From assembly GCF_007827815.1 (NCBI RefSeq), contig NZ_VITH01000007.1, positions 186,001 through 250,000 on the forward strand: DNA of 64,000 nucleotides. Direction: 5' to 3'. Below the pieces are notes generated by a model. It worked only from the letters and a program-made list of their open reading frames with translations, was not told the DNA's origin and searched no databases. Both the position numbers and the translations under genes were made by a program. Positions 1 to 9,167 of this stretch are shown here, piece after piece (within the stretch, counting starts at the first letter, position 1; every line of letters begins with the position of its first letter). This DNA comes from Azospirillum brasilense (GTDB lineage: Bacteria > Pseudomonadota > Alphaproteobacteria > Azospirillales > Azospirillaceae).

Positions 1-2
1 CC

Positions 3-1829
3 CTGCGCGACGGGGCCGGCAGTGTGGACGGTTTCGAGACGCGGCTGTGCCGGCCCGACGGCAGCGACCTCTGGGCGATGGTGTCCGCCCGGCGCTTCCG
101 CTTCCGTGGCGAGAGCGCCATGCTGGCCTGCATCAGCGACATCTCCGCCCGCAAGCGCACCGAACAGGCGCTCGAAGCCCAGTGGGACCAGACCCGGGCG
201 GTTCTCAACGGGCTGGGCCAGGGCGTGATGGCGTTCGACCGGGCGCTGCGCCTGGTCGCCTGGAACGGACGCGTCACGGAACTGCTGGGGCTGGAACCGG
301 AAGCCCTCGGCTACCACACACCCTACGCCGCCATTGCCCGGCGGGTCGCGCAGGGGCTGGCCTTCGGGCCGGGGAGCGTGTGCCCCGCCGCCGTGCCCGA
401 CGATCAGCCCATGGAAGGGGCCGGCGCCGGGGCCGGCGCGTCCGCGGCCCTCGGCGTGCCGCTTCCCGTCCGGCCCGCTCCGGACGATCGGGCCTGGGAA
501 TGCACCCGGTCCGACGGGCAGGTTCTGGAATTCCTGATCCGGCCCCTGCCGGACGGCGGATTCGTCGTCACCTACACCGACGTGACCGAGCGGCGGAACG
601 CCGAGCGGGAGATCATTGCCAGCCGGGAGCTGTTCGAGCTGGCCATCCGGGCGGCGCGCGAAGGCATTTCGCAATGGGACCTGCGCACGGGGCAACTGTG
701 GCTGTCGCCCTACTGGTGGGGAATGCTCGGCTACGGCGAGAGCGAGATGGTCAACACCGCCGCCCGCTGGACCGAGCTGATCCTGCCCGAGGACCGCGAG
801 TTGTCGATGCATATGGCCCGCGATCTCGTCAACGGGGTGGTGAACGAGTGCCAGTTCGTCCAGCGCTTCCGCCACAAGCGCGGGACCGTGGTCCATATGC
901 TGACCCGGGCCATCCGCGTCCTCGGTCCGGACGGAGCGCTCTTCCGCATCGTCGGTTCGCACACCGACGTGTCGGACCGGGTCCACGCGGAGGAGCGCGT
1001 CCACGCCGCGCGGGAGGAAGCCGAACGCGCGCTCCGCGACCTGAAGGAGGCCCAGGCCCATCTGATCCAGTCCGAGAAGATGGCGGCGCTGGGATCCCTG
1101 GTGGCCGGGGTGGCGCACGAGATCAACACGCCCATCGGCATCGCCCTGACCGGCGCCTCGCTGGTGGCGGAGCGCACCCGCCTCATCCGGCGCGATTTCG
1201 AGGCGGGAACGCTGCGCCGGCCCGATTTCGCCGACTTCCTTGAGATGGCGGGGGAGGCGGCGCAGCTGATGCTGCTGAACATCGACCGCGCCGCCCAGCT
1301 CATCCAGAGCTTCAAGCAGATCGCCGTGGATCAGGCGAGCGAGGAGCGCCGCGTCTTCGACCTGCGCGACTACATCGACGAGGTCCTGCGCAGCCTGGGC
1401 GTCCGCATCAAGCGGGCGGCCCACGGCGTGGAGGTGGATTGCCCGGCGGACCTGCTGATCGACGGCTATCCGGGGGCGCTCAGCCAGGTGTTGACCAACC
1501 TGGTGATGAACTCGATCATCCACGGCTACGCCCCGGGGCAGCACGGCCTGCTGCGCGTCTCCGCGCGCGGGGTGGGCGCTGACGAGGTGGAGCTGATCTA
1601 CGCCGACGACGGACGGGGCATCCCGGCCGAACTGCACGGCAAGGTGTTCGAACCCTTCTTCACCACCAGCCGCGGCACGGGGGGCAGCGGGCTGGGGCTG
1701 AACATCGTCTACAACATCGTCACCCGCAAGCTGAGGGGCCGCATCGCGCTGGACAGCGCGCCGGGCCGCGGCACCGCCTTCACCTTGCGCTTCCCCCGCG
1801 TCGCGCCGGCGGACCGTGCCCCGGCCTGA
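3..1829 (+). CDS. PAS-domain sensor histidine kinase (5' partial)
   Basis: Sensor kinase whose 5' end lies left of the window; the frame is open from base 3. Visible order: the end of a PAS/PAC unit (DISARKRTEQAL), a second PAS (about residues 55-195, ending TYTDVTERRNAE), a third PAS (about 205-325, ending HTDVSDRVHAEE), a coiled linker, a dimerisation helix with the phospho-acceptor His in VAHEINTP (codon at 1116-1118), then an HATPase domain with NLVMNSIIH (N box), DDGRGIP (G1) and GTGGSGLGL (G2). The His region with the long insert to the N box is the HisKA type found in PAS/PAC kinases without a receiver. No membrane segment is seen in the visible part. The signal is unknown and no response regulator lies beside it. 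Confidence 0.9.
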   Translation: MRDGAGSVDGFETRLCRPDGSDLWAMVSARRFRFRGESAMLACISDISARKRTEQALEAQWDQTRAVLNGLGQGVMAFDRALRLVAWNGRVTELLGLEPEALGYHTPYAAIARRVAQGLAFGPGSVCPAAVPDDQPMEGAGAGAGASAALGVPLPVRPAPDDRAWECTRSDGQVLEFLIRPLPDGGFVVTYTDVTERRNAEREIIASRELFELAIRAAREGISQWDLRTGQLWLSPYWWGMLGYGESEMVNTAARWTELILPEDRELSMHMARDLVNGVVNECQFVQRFRHKRGTVVHMLTRAIRVLGPDGALFRIVGSHTDVSDRVHAEERVHAAREEAERALRDLKEAQAHLIQSEKMAALGSLVAGVAHEINTPIGIALTGASLVAERTRLIRRDFEAGTLRRPDFADFLEMAGEAAQLMLLNIDRAAQLIQSFKQIAVDQASEERRVFDLRDYIDEVLRSLGVRIKRAAHGVEVDCPADLLIDGYPGALSQVLTNLVMNSIIHGYAPGQHGLLRVSARGVGADEVELIYADDGRGIPAELHGKVFEPFFTTSRGTGGSGLGLNIVYNIVTRKLRGRIALDSAPGRGTAFTLRFPRVAPADRAPA

Positions 1830-1859
1830 CGGCGCCGCGGAGCCTCGTCGGGCGACTCG

Positions 1860-3302
1860 TTACTGGGCGTCCACCCAGGCGATGCGCAGGATGTTGGTGT
1901 TGCCGGGGGTGCCGAAGGGCACGCCGGCGGTGATGACCAGCCGCTGCCCCTCCACCGCCAGCCCGTCCTCGTAGGCGCAGCGGGCGGCCTTCTGAACCAT
2001 CTCGTTGAAGTCGGCGACGTCGGCGGAATGCACGCTGTGCACCCCGTAGGCGAGCTGGAGCCGCCGCGCCGTCTCCAGGCTGGAGGTCAGGCACATGATC
2101 GGCACCTCCGGCCGTTCACGGGCGGCGCGCAGGGTGGTCGAGCCGCTGGTGGTGTAGGTGACGATGGCCGCGGCCTGGATGGTGTGGGCGACCTGACGCG
2201 CCGCCGCGGTGACGGCGTCGGTGGAGGTCTGCTGCGGGTCGGGATGCTGGGCGTCGGTGATGGTGCGGTAGAGCGGGTCCTGTTCGACCCGGCGGGCGAT
2301 GCGGTCCATCATCGACACCGCCTCGATGGGGTAGGTGCCCGCCGCCGTCTCGGCCGAGAGCATCACGGCGTCCGCCCCGTCATAGACCGCGGTCGCCACG
2401 TCCGACGCCTCGGCGCGGGTCGGGGCGGGGGAGCCGATCATCGACTCGAGCATCTGCGTGGCGACGATCACCGGCTTGCCGGCCTTGCGCGATTCGCGGA
2501 TGATGCGCTTCTGGATGCTCGGCACGTCCTCCGCCGGCATCTCGACGCCGAGGTCGCCGCGGGCGACCATGACGCCGTCCGACAGCTCGACGATGCGCTC
2601 CAGATGCTGGATGGCCTGCGGCTTCTCCATCTTCGACAACAGGGCGGCTCGCCCGGCGACCAGCTTGCGCGCCTCGGCCACGTCCTCGGGCCGCTGCACG
2701 AAGGACAGGGCCACCCAGTCCACTCCCTGGTCGAGCGCGAAGGCGAGATCCTCGTGGTCCTTCGGCGTCAGCGGCGTCAGCGGCAGGACGACGCCCGGCA
2801 CGTTCACGCCCTTGCGGTCGGACAGGCGGCTGCCGGACAGCACGACGCAGTCGGCGTGGTCGGGGCTGCAGCCGACGACGCGCAGGCGGACCTTCCCATC
2901 ATCCACCAGCAGCTCCGCCTCCGGCTCCAGGGCGGCGAAGATTTCCGGGTGGGGCAGGCCGACGCGGGTCGCGTCGCCCGGCTCGGTGGAGAGGTCGAGG
3001 CGGATGCGGTGCCCCGGCTCGACGGTGACCGGGCCATCGGCGAAGGTTCCCAGCCGCAGCTTCGGTCCCTGGAGGTCGGCCATCACCGCGATGGGGTGGT
3101 CGAGTTCCGCCTCCAGCGCGCGCAGCGTGGCGAGGCGCTGGCCGTGGTCTTCGTGCGTGCCGTGGCTGAAGTTCAGGCGGAAGACGTCCACGCCCGCCTC
3201 GAACAGCGCGCGGATCTTCTCCGGCGTCGCGGTGGCCGGCCCCAGCGTGGCGACGATCTTGGTCAGGCGGAAGCGCCGGAAGGGGATGCCTTTGCGGGTC
3301 AT
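1860..3302 (-). CDS. pyk: Pyruvate kinase
   Basis: Converts phosphoenolpyruvate and ADP to pyruvate and ATP, last step of glycolysis/Entner-Doudoroff. The 480-residue protein is full length: N-terminal KIVATLGPATATPEKI, FRLNFSHGTHEDH, the catalytic Lys signature LLSKMEKPQAI, GVMVARGDLGVEMP, and MLESMIGSPAPTRAEASDVATAVYDGADAVMLSAETAAG. I chose the ATG at 3302-3300 because an AGAAGG ribosome site lies about 7 bases upstream and the sequence homologous to the family begins just after it; the frame stays open further upstream (35 more codons) but that stretch is not conserved-looking. It is convergent with the kinase (30 bp gap) and divergent from rpsM. Confidence 0.96.
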   Translation of the reverse strand: MTRKGIPFRRFRLTKIVATLGPATATPEKIRALFEAGVDVFRLNFSHGTHEDHGQRLATLRALEAELDHPIAVMADLQGPKLRLGTFADGPVTVEPGHRIRLDLSTEPGDATRVGLPHPEIFAALEPEAELLVDDGKVRLRVVGCSPDHADCVVLSGSRLSDRKGVNVPGVVLPLTPLTPKDHEDLAFALDQGVDWVALSFVQRPEDVAEARKLVAGRAALLSKMEKPQAIQHLERIVELSDGVMVARGDLGVEMPAEDVPSIQKRIIRESRKAGKPVIVATQMLESMIGSPAPTRAEASDVATAVYDGADAVMLSAETAAGTYPIEAVSMMDRIARRVEQDPLYRTITDAQHPDPQQTSTDAVTAAARQVAHTIQAAAIVTYTTSGSTTLRAARERPEVPIMCLTSSLETARRLQLAYGVHSVHSADVADFNEMVQKAARCAYEDGLAVEGQRLVITAGVPFGTPGNTNILRIAWVDAQ

Positions 3303-3450
3303 GGGTCTGCCTTCTGATATGTGCCGTTCGGGTTGTTCCGTTCGGGGCGGGCCGTTCATCTCAAGAGCTGCCGTCCGGCTTGTCAACCGCGGCCATCCTC
3401 CCCACAATGGACAGGCACCGGGAAAAGCACGGTAACGCCGCAGAACGGCC

Positions 3451-3478
3451 TTGACAGATTTCCGGCTTTTTCTATAGT
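3451..3478 (+). promoter_or_regulatory. Sigma-70 promoter of the rpsM operon
   Basis: TTGACA at 3451-3456 and TATAGT at 3473-3478 with a 16-bp spacer, close to the vegetative consensus. It reads toward rpsM and leaves a leader of about 150 nt. Confidence 0.8.
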
Positions 3479-3522
3479 CGCACCCTCTCGCGGCCCACCG
3501 GGCCTGGCGGGAGACATTGTGC

Positions 3523-3612
3523 GTCCCGTATCCGGGACCCGCCTCGGGCCTTCGGGCCTCTGGCGTCCGGATCGGGGATCAATCGGTGTGTAGGCGGCCC
3601 ATGAGGGCTGCC
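3523..3612 (+). promoter_or_regulatory. Structured leader of the rpsM operon
   Basis: Two hairpins can be drawn in the leader: a 6-bp stem GTCCCG/CGGGAC with a 4-nt loop at 3523-3538, and an 8-bp stem GGCGGCCC/GGGCTGCC (one G-T pair) with an ATGA loop at 3593-3612. The second ends 11 bases before the GAGGAG ribosome site (3624-3629). Position fits a ribosomal-protein autoregulatory element, but no known leader family is recognised. Confidence 0.4.
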
Positions 3613-3636
3613 GTTGAGATATCGAGGAGAGCAGGC

Positions 3637-4005
3637 GTGGCGCGTATCGCTGGCGTCAACATCCCCGCGCAGAAGCGCGTGGAGATTGCGTTGACCTACA
3701 TTCATGGCATCGGCCCCTTCAAGGCCAAGGAAATCTGCACGAAGCTGGAGATCCCGGCGGAGCGCCGTGTGAACCAGCTCACGGACGACGAGATCCTCAA
3801 GATCCGCGAGACCATCGACGCCGACTACCGCGTCGAGGGCGACCTGCGCCGTTCGGTCGCCATGAACATCAAGCGTCTGATGGACATGGCCTGCTACCGT
3901 GGCCTGCGTCACCGCAAGGGCCTGCCGGTCCGCGGCCAGCGCACCCACACGAACGCCCGCACCCGCAAGGGTCCGGCCAAGCCGATCGCCGGCAAGAAGA
4001 AGTAA
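3637..4005 (+). CDS. rpsM: 30S ribosomal protein S13
   Basis: Small-subunit head protein that contacts 16S rRNA and S19 near the P-site tRNA. Begins [25 protein letters not shown] and ends with the basic tail [24 protein letters not shown]; 122 residues is the normal length. The start is GTG at 3637, with GAGGAG at 3624-3629; the frame is open further upstream but the extra 40 residues are not S13. First gene of rpsM-rpsK-rpoA-rplQ; rpsK follows after 15 bp. Unlike the usual layout, secY and adk are not immediately upstream: pyruvate kinase is there on the other strand. Confidence 0.98.
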   Translation: MARIAGVNIPAQKRVEIALTYIHGIGPFKAKEICTKLEIPAERRVNQLTDDEILKIRETIDADYRVEGDLRRSVAMNIKRLMDMACYRGLRHRKGLPVRGQRTHTNARTRKGPAKPIAGKKK

Positions 4006-4020
4006 GAGGACGCACGGACC

Positions 4021-4419
4021 ATGGCCAAGCCCTCAGCCGCTTCGCAGCGTCTTCGTCGTCGCGAGCGCAAGAACATCACCGCCGGCGTCGCTCACGTGAA
4101 CGCCTCCTTCAACAACACGATGATCACCATCACCGACGCGCAGGGCAACACCATTGCCTGGTCGTCGTCGGGCACGATGGGCTTCAAGGGTTCGCGCAAG
4201 TCGACCCCCTACGCCGCTCAGGTCGCCGCCGAGGACGCGGGCCGCAAGGCCCAGGAGCACGGCATGAAGACCCTCGAGGTCGAGGTGAAGGGTCCGGGTT
4301 CGGGGCGTGAGTCGGCGCTGCGCGCTCTGCAGTCGATCGGCTTCCAGATCACCTCGATCCGCGACGTCACGCCGATTCCGCACAACGGCGTCCGTCCGCC
4401 GAAGAAGCGTCGCGTCTAA
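4021..4419 (+). CDS. rpsK: 30S ribosomal protein S11
   Basis: Small-subunit platform protein near the 3' end of 16S rRNA and the E site. 132 residues, with the family sequence [22 protein letters not shown], the conserved [20 protein letters not shown] and the C-terminal [18 protein letters not shown]. Lies 15 bp after rpsM in the same operon. rpsD, which follows rpsK in enteric bacteria, is absent, as is normal for alphaproteobacteria. Confidence 0.98.
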   Translation: MAKPSAASQRLRRRERKNITAGVAHVNASFNNTMITITDAQGNTIAWSSSGTMGFKGSRKSTPYAAQVAAEDAGRKAQEHGMKTLEVEVKGPGSGRESALRALQSIGFQITSIRDVTPIPHNGVRPPKKRRV

Positions 4420-4465
4420 GAAGCATCGCTACTCCGCACCCACGGGGATCCGCCGTTCCGGGACA

Positions 4466-4488
4466 GGCGCCGCAGCCATCGCGGCGCC
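4466..4488 (+). promoter_or_regulatory. Hairpin in the rpsK-rpoA spacer
   Basis: Perfect 8-bp stem GGCGCCGC/GCGGCGCC with a 7-nt loop in the 131-bp gap before rpoA. There is no T run, so it is more likely an RNA-processing or attenuating structure than a terminator. Confidence 0.4.
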
Positions 4489-4550
4489 ATCGGATGGGAA
4501 CGGCCGGTCCCCGCGGACGTGTGTCCACCCCGATGGCATGAGGTAATACC

Positions 4551-5570
4551 GTGGCTCTTCAGAAGAACTGGCAGGAACTGATCAAGCCGAACAAGCTGGA
4601 CATCCAGCCCGGTGACGACGCCGACCGCACGGCGACCGTCGTGGCCGAGCCGCTGGAGCGTGGCTTCGGTCTGACGCTCGGCAACGCGCTGCGCCGCGTG
4701 CTGCTCTCCTCGCTGCAGGGTGCGGCCGTCACGGCGATCCACATCGACGGCGTGCTGCACGAGTTCTCGTCGATCCCCGGCGTGCGCGAGGACGTGACCG
4801 ACATCGTCCTCAACATCAAGTCGATGGGTCTGCGCATGGGCGGCGACGGCCCGAAGCGCATGCGCCTGCGCGCCGAAGGCCCCGGCGAGGTGAAGGCCGG
4901 CATGATCGAGACCGGCGCGGACATCCAGGTGATGGACCCGGACCTCGTGATCTGCACGCTGGACAACGGCGCGCGCCTGAACATGGAACTGACGGTCGAG
5001 ACCGGCAAGGGCTACGTCCCGGCCAGCCAGAACCGTCCGGAAGACGCCCCGATCGGCCTGATCCCGGTCGACGCGCTGTTCTCGCCGGTCCGCAAGATCT
5101 CCTACAAGGTCGACAACGCCCGCGTCGGGCAGGTCACTGACTATGACCGCCTGTCGATGGTCGTCGAGACCAACGGCGCCGTGAAGCCGGACGACGCGGT
5201 GGCTCTGGCCGCCCGCATCCTCCAGGACCAGCTGCAGCTGTTCATCAACTTCGAGGAGCCGACCCACGCGGTCGCCGAGGAGAAGCACGAGGAGGTTCCG
5301 TTCAACAAGAACCTGCTCCGCAAGGTGGACGAGCTGGAACTGTCGGTCCGTTCGGCCAACTGCCTCAAGAACGACAACATCGTCTACATCGGCGATCTGG
5401 TGCAGAAGACCGAGGCGGAGATGCTCCGCACGCCGAACTTCGGCCGCAAGTCGCTGAACGAGATCAAGGAAGTGCTGGCCCAGATGGGTCTGCACCTCGG
5501 TATGGAAATCCCGAACTGGCCGCCCGAGAACATCGAAGAGCTGGCCAAGCGTCTGGAAGAGCCGTACTAA
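4551..5570 (+). CDS. rpoA: DNA-directed RNA polymerase alpha subunit
   Basis: Scaffold subunit of RNA polymerase. 339 residues: N-terminal assembly domain ([25 protein letters not shown] at about 39-63, GYVPA loop), an acidic linker ([14 protein letters not shown]), and the C-terminal domain that binds UP elements and activators ([47 protein letters not shown]). GTG start at 4551 preceded by GAGGTAA. Part of the rpsM operon; a 221-bp gap holding a palindromic repeat separates it from rplQ. Confidence 0.98.
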   Translation: MALQKNWQELIKPNKLDIQPGDDADRTATVVAEPLERGFGLTLGNALRRVLLSSLQGAAVTAIHIDGVLHEFSSIPGVREDVTDIVLNIKSMGLRMGGDGPKRMRLRAEGPGEVKAGMIETGADIQVMDPDLVICTLDNGARLNMELTVETGKGYVPASQNRPEDAPIGLIPVDALFSPVRKISYKVDNARVGQVTDYDRLSMVVETNGAVKPDDAVALAARILQDQLQLFINFEEPTHAVAEEKHEEVPFNKNLLRKVDELELSVRSANCLKNDNIVYIGDLVQKTEAEMLRTPNFGRKSLNEIKEVLAQMGLHLGMEIPNWPPENIEELAKRLEEPY

Positions 5571-5588
5571 GTCTCGCACGTTCCATTG

Positions 5589-5673
5589 CCCCTTCCCCGG
5601 CCCTCCCCCGCCTTCGGCGAGGGAGGGGACAAGTTCCCTCTCTCGCGCGAGCGGGGGAGGGCCGGGGAGGGGG
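5589..5673. repeat. Intergenic palindromic repeat, copy 1
   Basis: The outer arms (5589-5611 and 5651-5673, 23 nt each) are reverse complements with one mismatch; they consist of CCCTCCCC, GGCC and CTCCCCCGC blocks. The middle holds two smaller inverted elements with GAGGGAGGGG and CCCTCTCTCGC. The same architecture occurs at 20316-20418, so this is a dispersed family inserted between genes of one operon. Confidence 0.75.
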
Positions 5674-5791
5674 CAGCATGTTTCCCAGGGCCACCAACCG
5701 GCCCGCCCCGCGCCGTACCAGCTCTAACGACTGGGCGGTCGGGTTCACCACCGGCTCCCCGAGGGGGGCCACGCCATGAAGGAGGACCGTC

Positions 5792-6214
5792 ATGCGTCAC
5801 GGCGTTTCCGGACGTAAGTTCAGCAAGACCACCAGCCACCGCAAGGCCATGTTCTCGAACATGGCGAATGCGCTGATCAAGCACGAGCAGATCAAGACGA
5901 CCCTGCCGAAGGCCAAGGATCTGCGCCCGATCGTCGAGCGTCTGATCACGCTCGGCAAGAAGGGTGGCCTCGCCAACCGCCGTCTCGCCTTCGCGCAGCT
6001 GCGTGACGACGCGATGGTGACCAAGCTGTTCACCGTTCTGGCCGACCGCTACAAGGACCGCCAGGGTGGCTACAGCCGCGTCCTGAAGGCCGGCTTCCGC
6101 TACGGCGACGCCGCCGCCATGGGCGTGATCGAGCTGGTCGACCGCGACGTCGCCGCCAAGGGCCAGGATTCGGGCCCGGTGGAGATCAAGGACGAGGTCG
6201 AGGCCGAGGGCTGA
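5792..6214 (+). CDS. rplQ: 50S ribosomal protein L17
   Basis: Large-subunit protein near the exit tunnel. 140 residues beginning [20 protein letters not shown], with [32 protein letters not shown] and the conserved [17 protein letters not shown]; an acidic C-terminal tail (KDEVEAEG) is typical of alphaproteobacteria. ATG at 5792 is preceded by GAAGGAGGACC. Last gene of the rpsM operon. Confidence 0.97.
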   Translation: MRHGVSGRKFSKTTSHRKAMFSNMANALIKHEQIKTTLPKAKDLRPIVERLITLGKKGGLANRRLAFAQLRDDAMVTKLFTVLADRYKDRQGGYSRVLKAGFRYGDAAAMGVIELVDRDVAAKGQDSGPVEIKDEVEAEG

Positions 6215-6293
6215 GCCCACGGTTGAGCGTTCGTGAAATCTTGTCGCCGCCGTTGCCCCTGGGCGCCGGACGACGATATAGGTGACCGACCGG

Positions 6294-6328
6294 CCCTCCC
6301 TTCGGGTTCATCCCCGGAGGGAGGGTTT
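6294..6328 (+). terminator. Probable terminator of the rplQ operon
   Basis: CCCTCCC (6294-6300) pairs with GGGAGGG (6319-6325); CGGG and CCCG extend the stem internally, and TTT follows. It lies 80 bp after the rplQ stop. Confidence 0.55.
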
Positions 6329-6374
6329 CCGGTTTTCGGGTTCCGTCACTTCGGGAGGGCGCCGCGCGCGCGGT

Positions 6375-6953
6375 ATGCTGAAACCTCTCTACAACCGGAT
6401 TCTCAAGCTCTCCGCCCGCAAGGACGCCGTCTGGTGGATGTCCGCCGTCTCCTTCGCGGAAAGCTCCTTCTTCCCTCTGCCGCCCGACATCATGCTGGTG
6501 CCGATGTGTCTGGCGGAGCCCAGGAAGCTCTGGCGCTACACCAACATTTGCGCGCTGGCCTCGCTGATCGGCGGGATGTTCGGCTACGCGGTCGGGTTCT
6601 ACCTGTTCGAAAGCATCGGACGGCTGATCATCGACCTCTACAACGCGCAAGAGTCGTTCCAGCGCTTTCAGGACATGTTCGCCGAATTCGGCCCCTGGTT
6701 CCTGATCCTCAAGGGCATCACGCCCATTCCCTACAAATTGCTGACGATCACCGCGGGATTCGCGCACCTCGACCTGACGGTGTTCATCCTGTGCTCGATC
6801 GTCGCACGATTCTCGCGATTCTACATGATCGCGATCCTGCTGCATTTCTACGGGCCGCAGGTGCGCGACATCATCGAGAAGCGGCTGATGCTGGTGACGA
6901 CCGTTCTGCTGGTCATCATCATCGGCGGATTGCTCAGCTTCAAGTTCGTGTGA
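6375..6953 (+). CDS. YqaA/DedA-family inner membrane protein
   Basis: 192-residue polytopic membrane protein of the VTT/DedA superfamily, short YqaA branch. Visible are the family start (LYNRILKLSARKDAVWWMSAVSFAESSFFPLPPDIML), a glycine-rich segment GGMFGYAVGFYLFE, the re-entrant motif KGITPIPYKLLTITAGFAHL and a C-terminal membrane helix (VTTVLLVIIIGGLLSF). DedA relatives are linked to lipid carrier flipping and membrane homeostasis; the substrate here is unknown. The ATG at 6375 is chosen because upstream in-frame sequence is not family-like; GGGAGG at 6354 is rather distant. Confidence 0.85.
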   Translation: MLKPLYNRILKLSARKDAVWWMSAVSFAESSFFPLPPDIMLVPMCLAEPRKLWRYTNICALASLIGGMFGYAVGFYLFESIGRLIIDLYNAQESFQRFQDMFAEFGPWFLILKGITPIPYKLLTITAGFAHLDLTVFILCSIVARFSRFYMIAILLHFYGPQVRDIIEKRLMLVTTVLLVIIIGGLLSFKFV

Positions 6954-7001
6954 GCGGCGCGGGGCCCGGCCCCGCGCGTCACCTTTACTTCCCGGCAAAC
7001 A

Positions 7002-7265
7002 TCAATCGGGCATCCCGCGGTCCTGGCGGTTGCGCTCCGACGGGGGCAGGGCGTTGCGCTCGCGGCGGTCGCGCATGACCATCACGCCGATGGCCAGCGC
7101 CATGGCGATGCCGGCCAGCAGGGGCAGGACGACCTCGCCGGCGCTGACGGTGGGCATGGAGAGCATGCGCACGATGAGCAGCAGCAGCCCGCCGATCAGC
7201 AGCGCCACGAAGACGGTGGTCGATGTCCGGCGGCGCGGCGACGGGCCGGGATTGTTGGGACTCAT
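7002..7265 (-). CDS. Small membrane protein of unknown function
   Basis: 87 residues: a short Pro/Arg-rich cytoplasmic head (NNPGPSPRRRTST), a membrane helix TVFVALLIGGLLLLIVRML, a second helix VVLPLLAGIAMALAIGVMVM, and a charged tail rich in Arg/Asp. I prefer the ATG at 7265-7263 because AAGGGA lies 9 bases upstream; an ATG nine bases earlier has no room for a ribosome site. No family recognised. Confidence 0.6.
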   Translation of the reverse strand: MSPNNPGPSPRRRTSTTVFVALLIGGLLLLIVRMLSMPTVSAGEVVLPLLAGIAMALAIGVMVMRDRRERNALPPSERNRQDRGMPD

Positions 7266-7390
7266 TTGAGGCATTCCCTTATCGCTTGCGTTCCCGGCAT
7301 AGTGGGCGCCGAGCCCGCGGCATGGTCCAATGCGGGGGACCATCCGCCAACGTCCGGGGTCACGCAAGAACAATGGGAGTCAAAGCCGCG

Positions 7391-7795
7391 ATGTTCCGTC
7401 CGAAACTCATTCTGGGGCCGGTGCTGGCCCTCGCCCTGGTTGCGCTCGCCGCCTGCGCGGACGCGCCGGGGCGTTCGTCCGGCGCCGCCGTGGGCGGTGC
7501 TCCGGCGGCCTCCACCACGGCCCCCACAACGGCTCCCGCCGGGGCACCGGCGTCCTCGCGCCCGGCCCGCGGGGTCGAAGATCCGTCGCTTCGCCTCGAC
7601 GGCGGCGTCGGCAGCGACGATTCCTGCCGCTCCCAGTGTGAGCGCAGCAACAACTCCTGCATGGACTCGGTCGCCGCGCGCGCGCAGAGCGGGCTCGACC
7701 GTCCGGACCGCGGCGGCATCTTCTCGCCGACCGACAACTGCCAGCATTCGCTGCGCATGTGCTACCAGCGCTGCGGCGCGCCCACCAACCAGTGA
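7391..7795 (+). CDS. Putative lipoprotein with Cys-rich C-terminus
   Basis: 134 residues with a lipoprotein signal ending in the lipobox LAAC (hydrophobic run LGPVLALALVALAAC). After it comes a low-complexity Ala/Thr/Pro linker, then a compact region with six cysteines (DSCRSQCERSNNSCMDS and DNCQHSLRMCYQRC), suggesting disulphides in the periplasm. Start ATG 7391 is preceded by GGGAG; an upstream in-frame ATG at 7373 is possible. Function unknown. Confidence 0.65.
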   Translation: MFRPKLILGPVLALALVALAACADAPGRSSGAAVGGAPAASTTAPTTAPAGAPASSRPARGVEDPSLRLDGGVGSDDSCRSQCERSNNSCMDSVAARAQSGLDRPDRGGIFSPTDNCQHSLRMCYQRCGAPTNQ

Positions 7796-7823
7796 CCGGT
7801 CCGGTGCGATCGGTGGATCGGCG

Positions 7824-9161
7824 ATGAGCAAGCGCGGCGACTCCGGAGCCACCGGCGGCATGTTCGAGGCGGGCGCCCCCCGCCCGCTGGCCGATCGGCT
7901 GCGCCCGCGCAGCCTGGGCGAGGTGGTCGGGCAGGAGCATCTGCTGAAGCCCGACGGCCCGCTGGGCCGCATGGTCGCCGCGCGCCGGCTGGCCTCCATG
8001 ATCCTGTGGGGGCCGCCCGGCTGCGGCAAGACGACCATCGCGCGGCTGCTGGCCCTGTCCACCGACCTGCATTTCGAGCCGCTGTCGGCGGTCTTCTCCG
8101 GCGTGGCCGACCTGCGCAAGGTCTTCGACGCCGCCCGGGCGCGGCGTGCGGCCGGGCAGGGCACGCTGCTGTTCATCGACGAGATCCACCGCTTCAACCG
8201 TTCCCAGCAGGACGGCTTCCTGCCCTATGTGGAGGACGGCACCGTCACGCTGGTCGGCGCCACCACCGAGAATCCGTCCTTCGAGTTGAACGCGGCGCTT
8301 CTGTCGCGCGCCCAGGTCTTCGTGCTGAACCGGCTCGACGACGCGGCGCTGGAGAAGCTGCTGTCGCGGGCCGAGGCGGAGATGGGCCGTCCGCTGCCGC
8401 TGACGCCGGACGCGCGGGCCGCGCTGAAGGCGATGGCCGACGGCGACGGGCGCTTCTGCCTGAATCTCTGTGAGGAGCTGTTCGCCCTGCCGGTGCCGGA
8501 GGACGGCGCGCGTCTCGACAACAACGCGCTCGCCACCGCCATCCAGCGCCGCGCCCCGCTCTACGACAAGGCGCAGGAGGGGCATTACAACCTCATCAGC
8601 GCGCTGCACAAGTCGCTGCGCGGGTCGGACACCGACGCGGCGCTCTACTGGTACGCCCGCATGCTGGAGGGCGGGGAGGACCCGCGCTACATCGCCCGCC
8701 GGCTGACCCGCTTCGCGGTGGAGGACATCGGCATGGCCGACCCCAACGCGCTCGCCCAGGCCACCGCCGCCTGGGAGGCCTACGAGCGGCTGGGCAGCCC
8801 GGAGGGGGAATTGGCCATCGCGCAACTGGTGATCTATCTGGGGACGGCGCCGAAGTCGAACGCCGGCTACACCGCCTACAAGAGCGCGGTGCGCGCCGCC
8901 AAGGAAACCGGCAGCCTGATGCCGCCCAAGCACATCCTGAACGCCCCGACCAAGCTGATGAAGCAGATTGGCTACGGCAAGGGCTACGAGTACGACCACG
9001 ACACGGCGGACGGCTTCTCCGGCCAGAACTACTTCCCGGAGGGCATGGCGCGGCGCGCCTTCTACCAGCCGGTCGAGCGCGGATTCGAGCGCGAGATCAA
9101 GAAGCGCCAGGACTACTGGGCGCGCCTGCGCGACCGCAAGGCCGCTGACGGGGACGAATAG
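7824..9161 (+). CDS. rarA: Replication-associated recombination protein A (RarA/MgsA)
   Basis: AAA+ clamp-loader-like ATPase acting at stalled replication forks. 445 residues: Walker A GPPGCGKTT (about 63-71), Walker B LLFIDEIHRFNRSQQD (115-130), sensor 1 GATTENPSFE, then the MgsA-type C-terminal tetramerisation domain (YNLISALHKSLRGSDTDAALYWYARMLEGGEDPRYIARRL and PEGMARRAFYQP). Start ATG 7824; the in-frame sequence upstream overlaps the preceding lipoprotein gene and is not RarA. Confidence 0.95.
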   Translation: MSKRGDSGATGGMFEAGAPRPLADRLRPRSLGEVVGQEHLLKPDGPLGRMVAARRLASMILWGPPGCGKTTIARLLALSTDLHFEPLSAVFSGVADLRKVFDAARARRAAGQGTLLFIDEIHRFNRSQQDGFLPYVEDGTVTLVGATTENPSFELNAALLSRAQVFVLNRLDDAALEKLLSRAEAEMGRPLPLTPDARAALKAMADGDGRFCLNLCEELFALPVPEDGARLDNNALATAIQRRAPLYDKAQEGHYNLISALHKSLRGSDTDAALYWYARMLEGGEDPRYIARRLTRFAVEDIGMADPNALAQATAAWEAYERLGSPEGELAIAQLVIYLGTAPKSNAGYTAYKSAVRAAKETGSLMPPKHILNAPTKLMKQIGYGKGYEYDHDTADGFSGQNYFPEGMARRAFYQPVERGFEREIKKRQDYWARLRDRKAADGDE

Positions 9162-9167
9162 GGCGCA

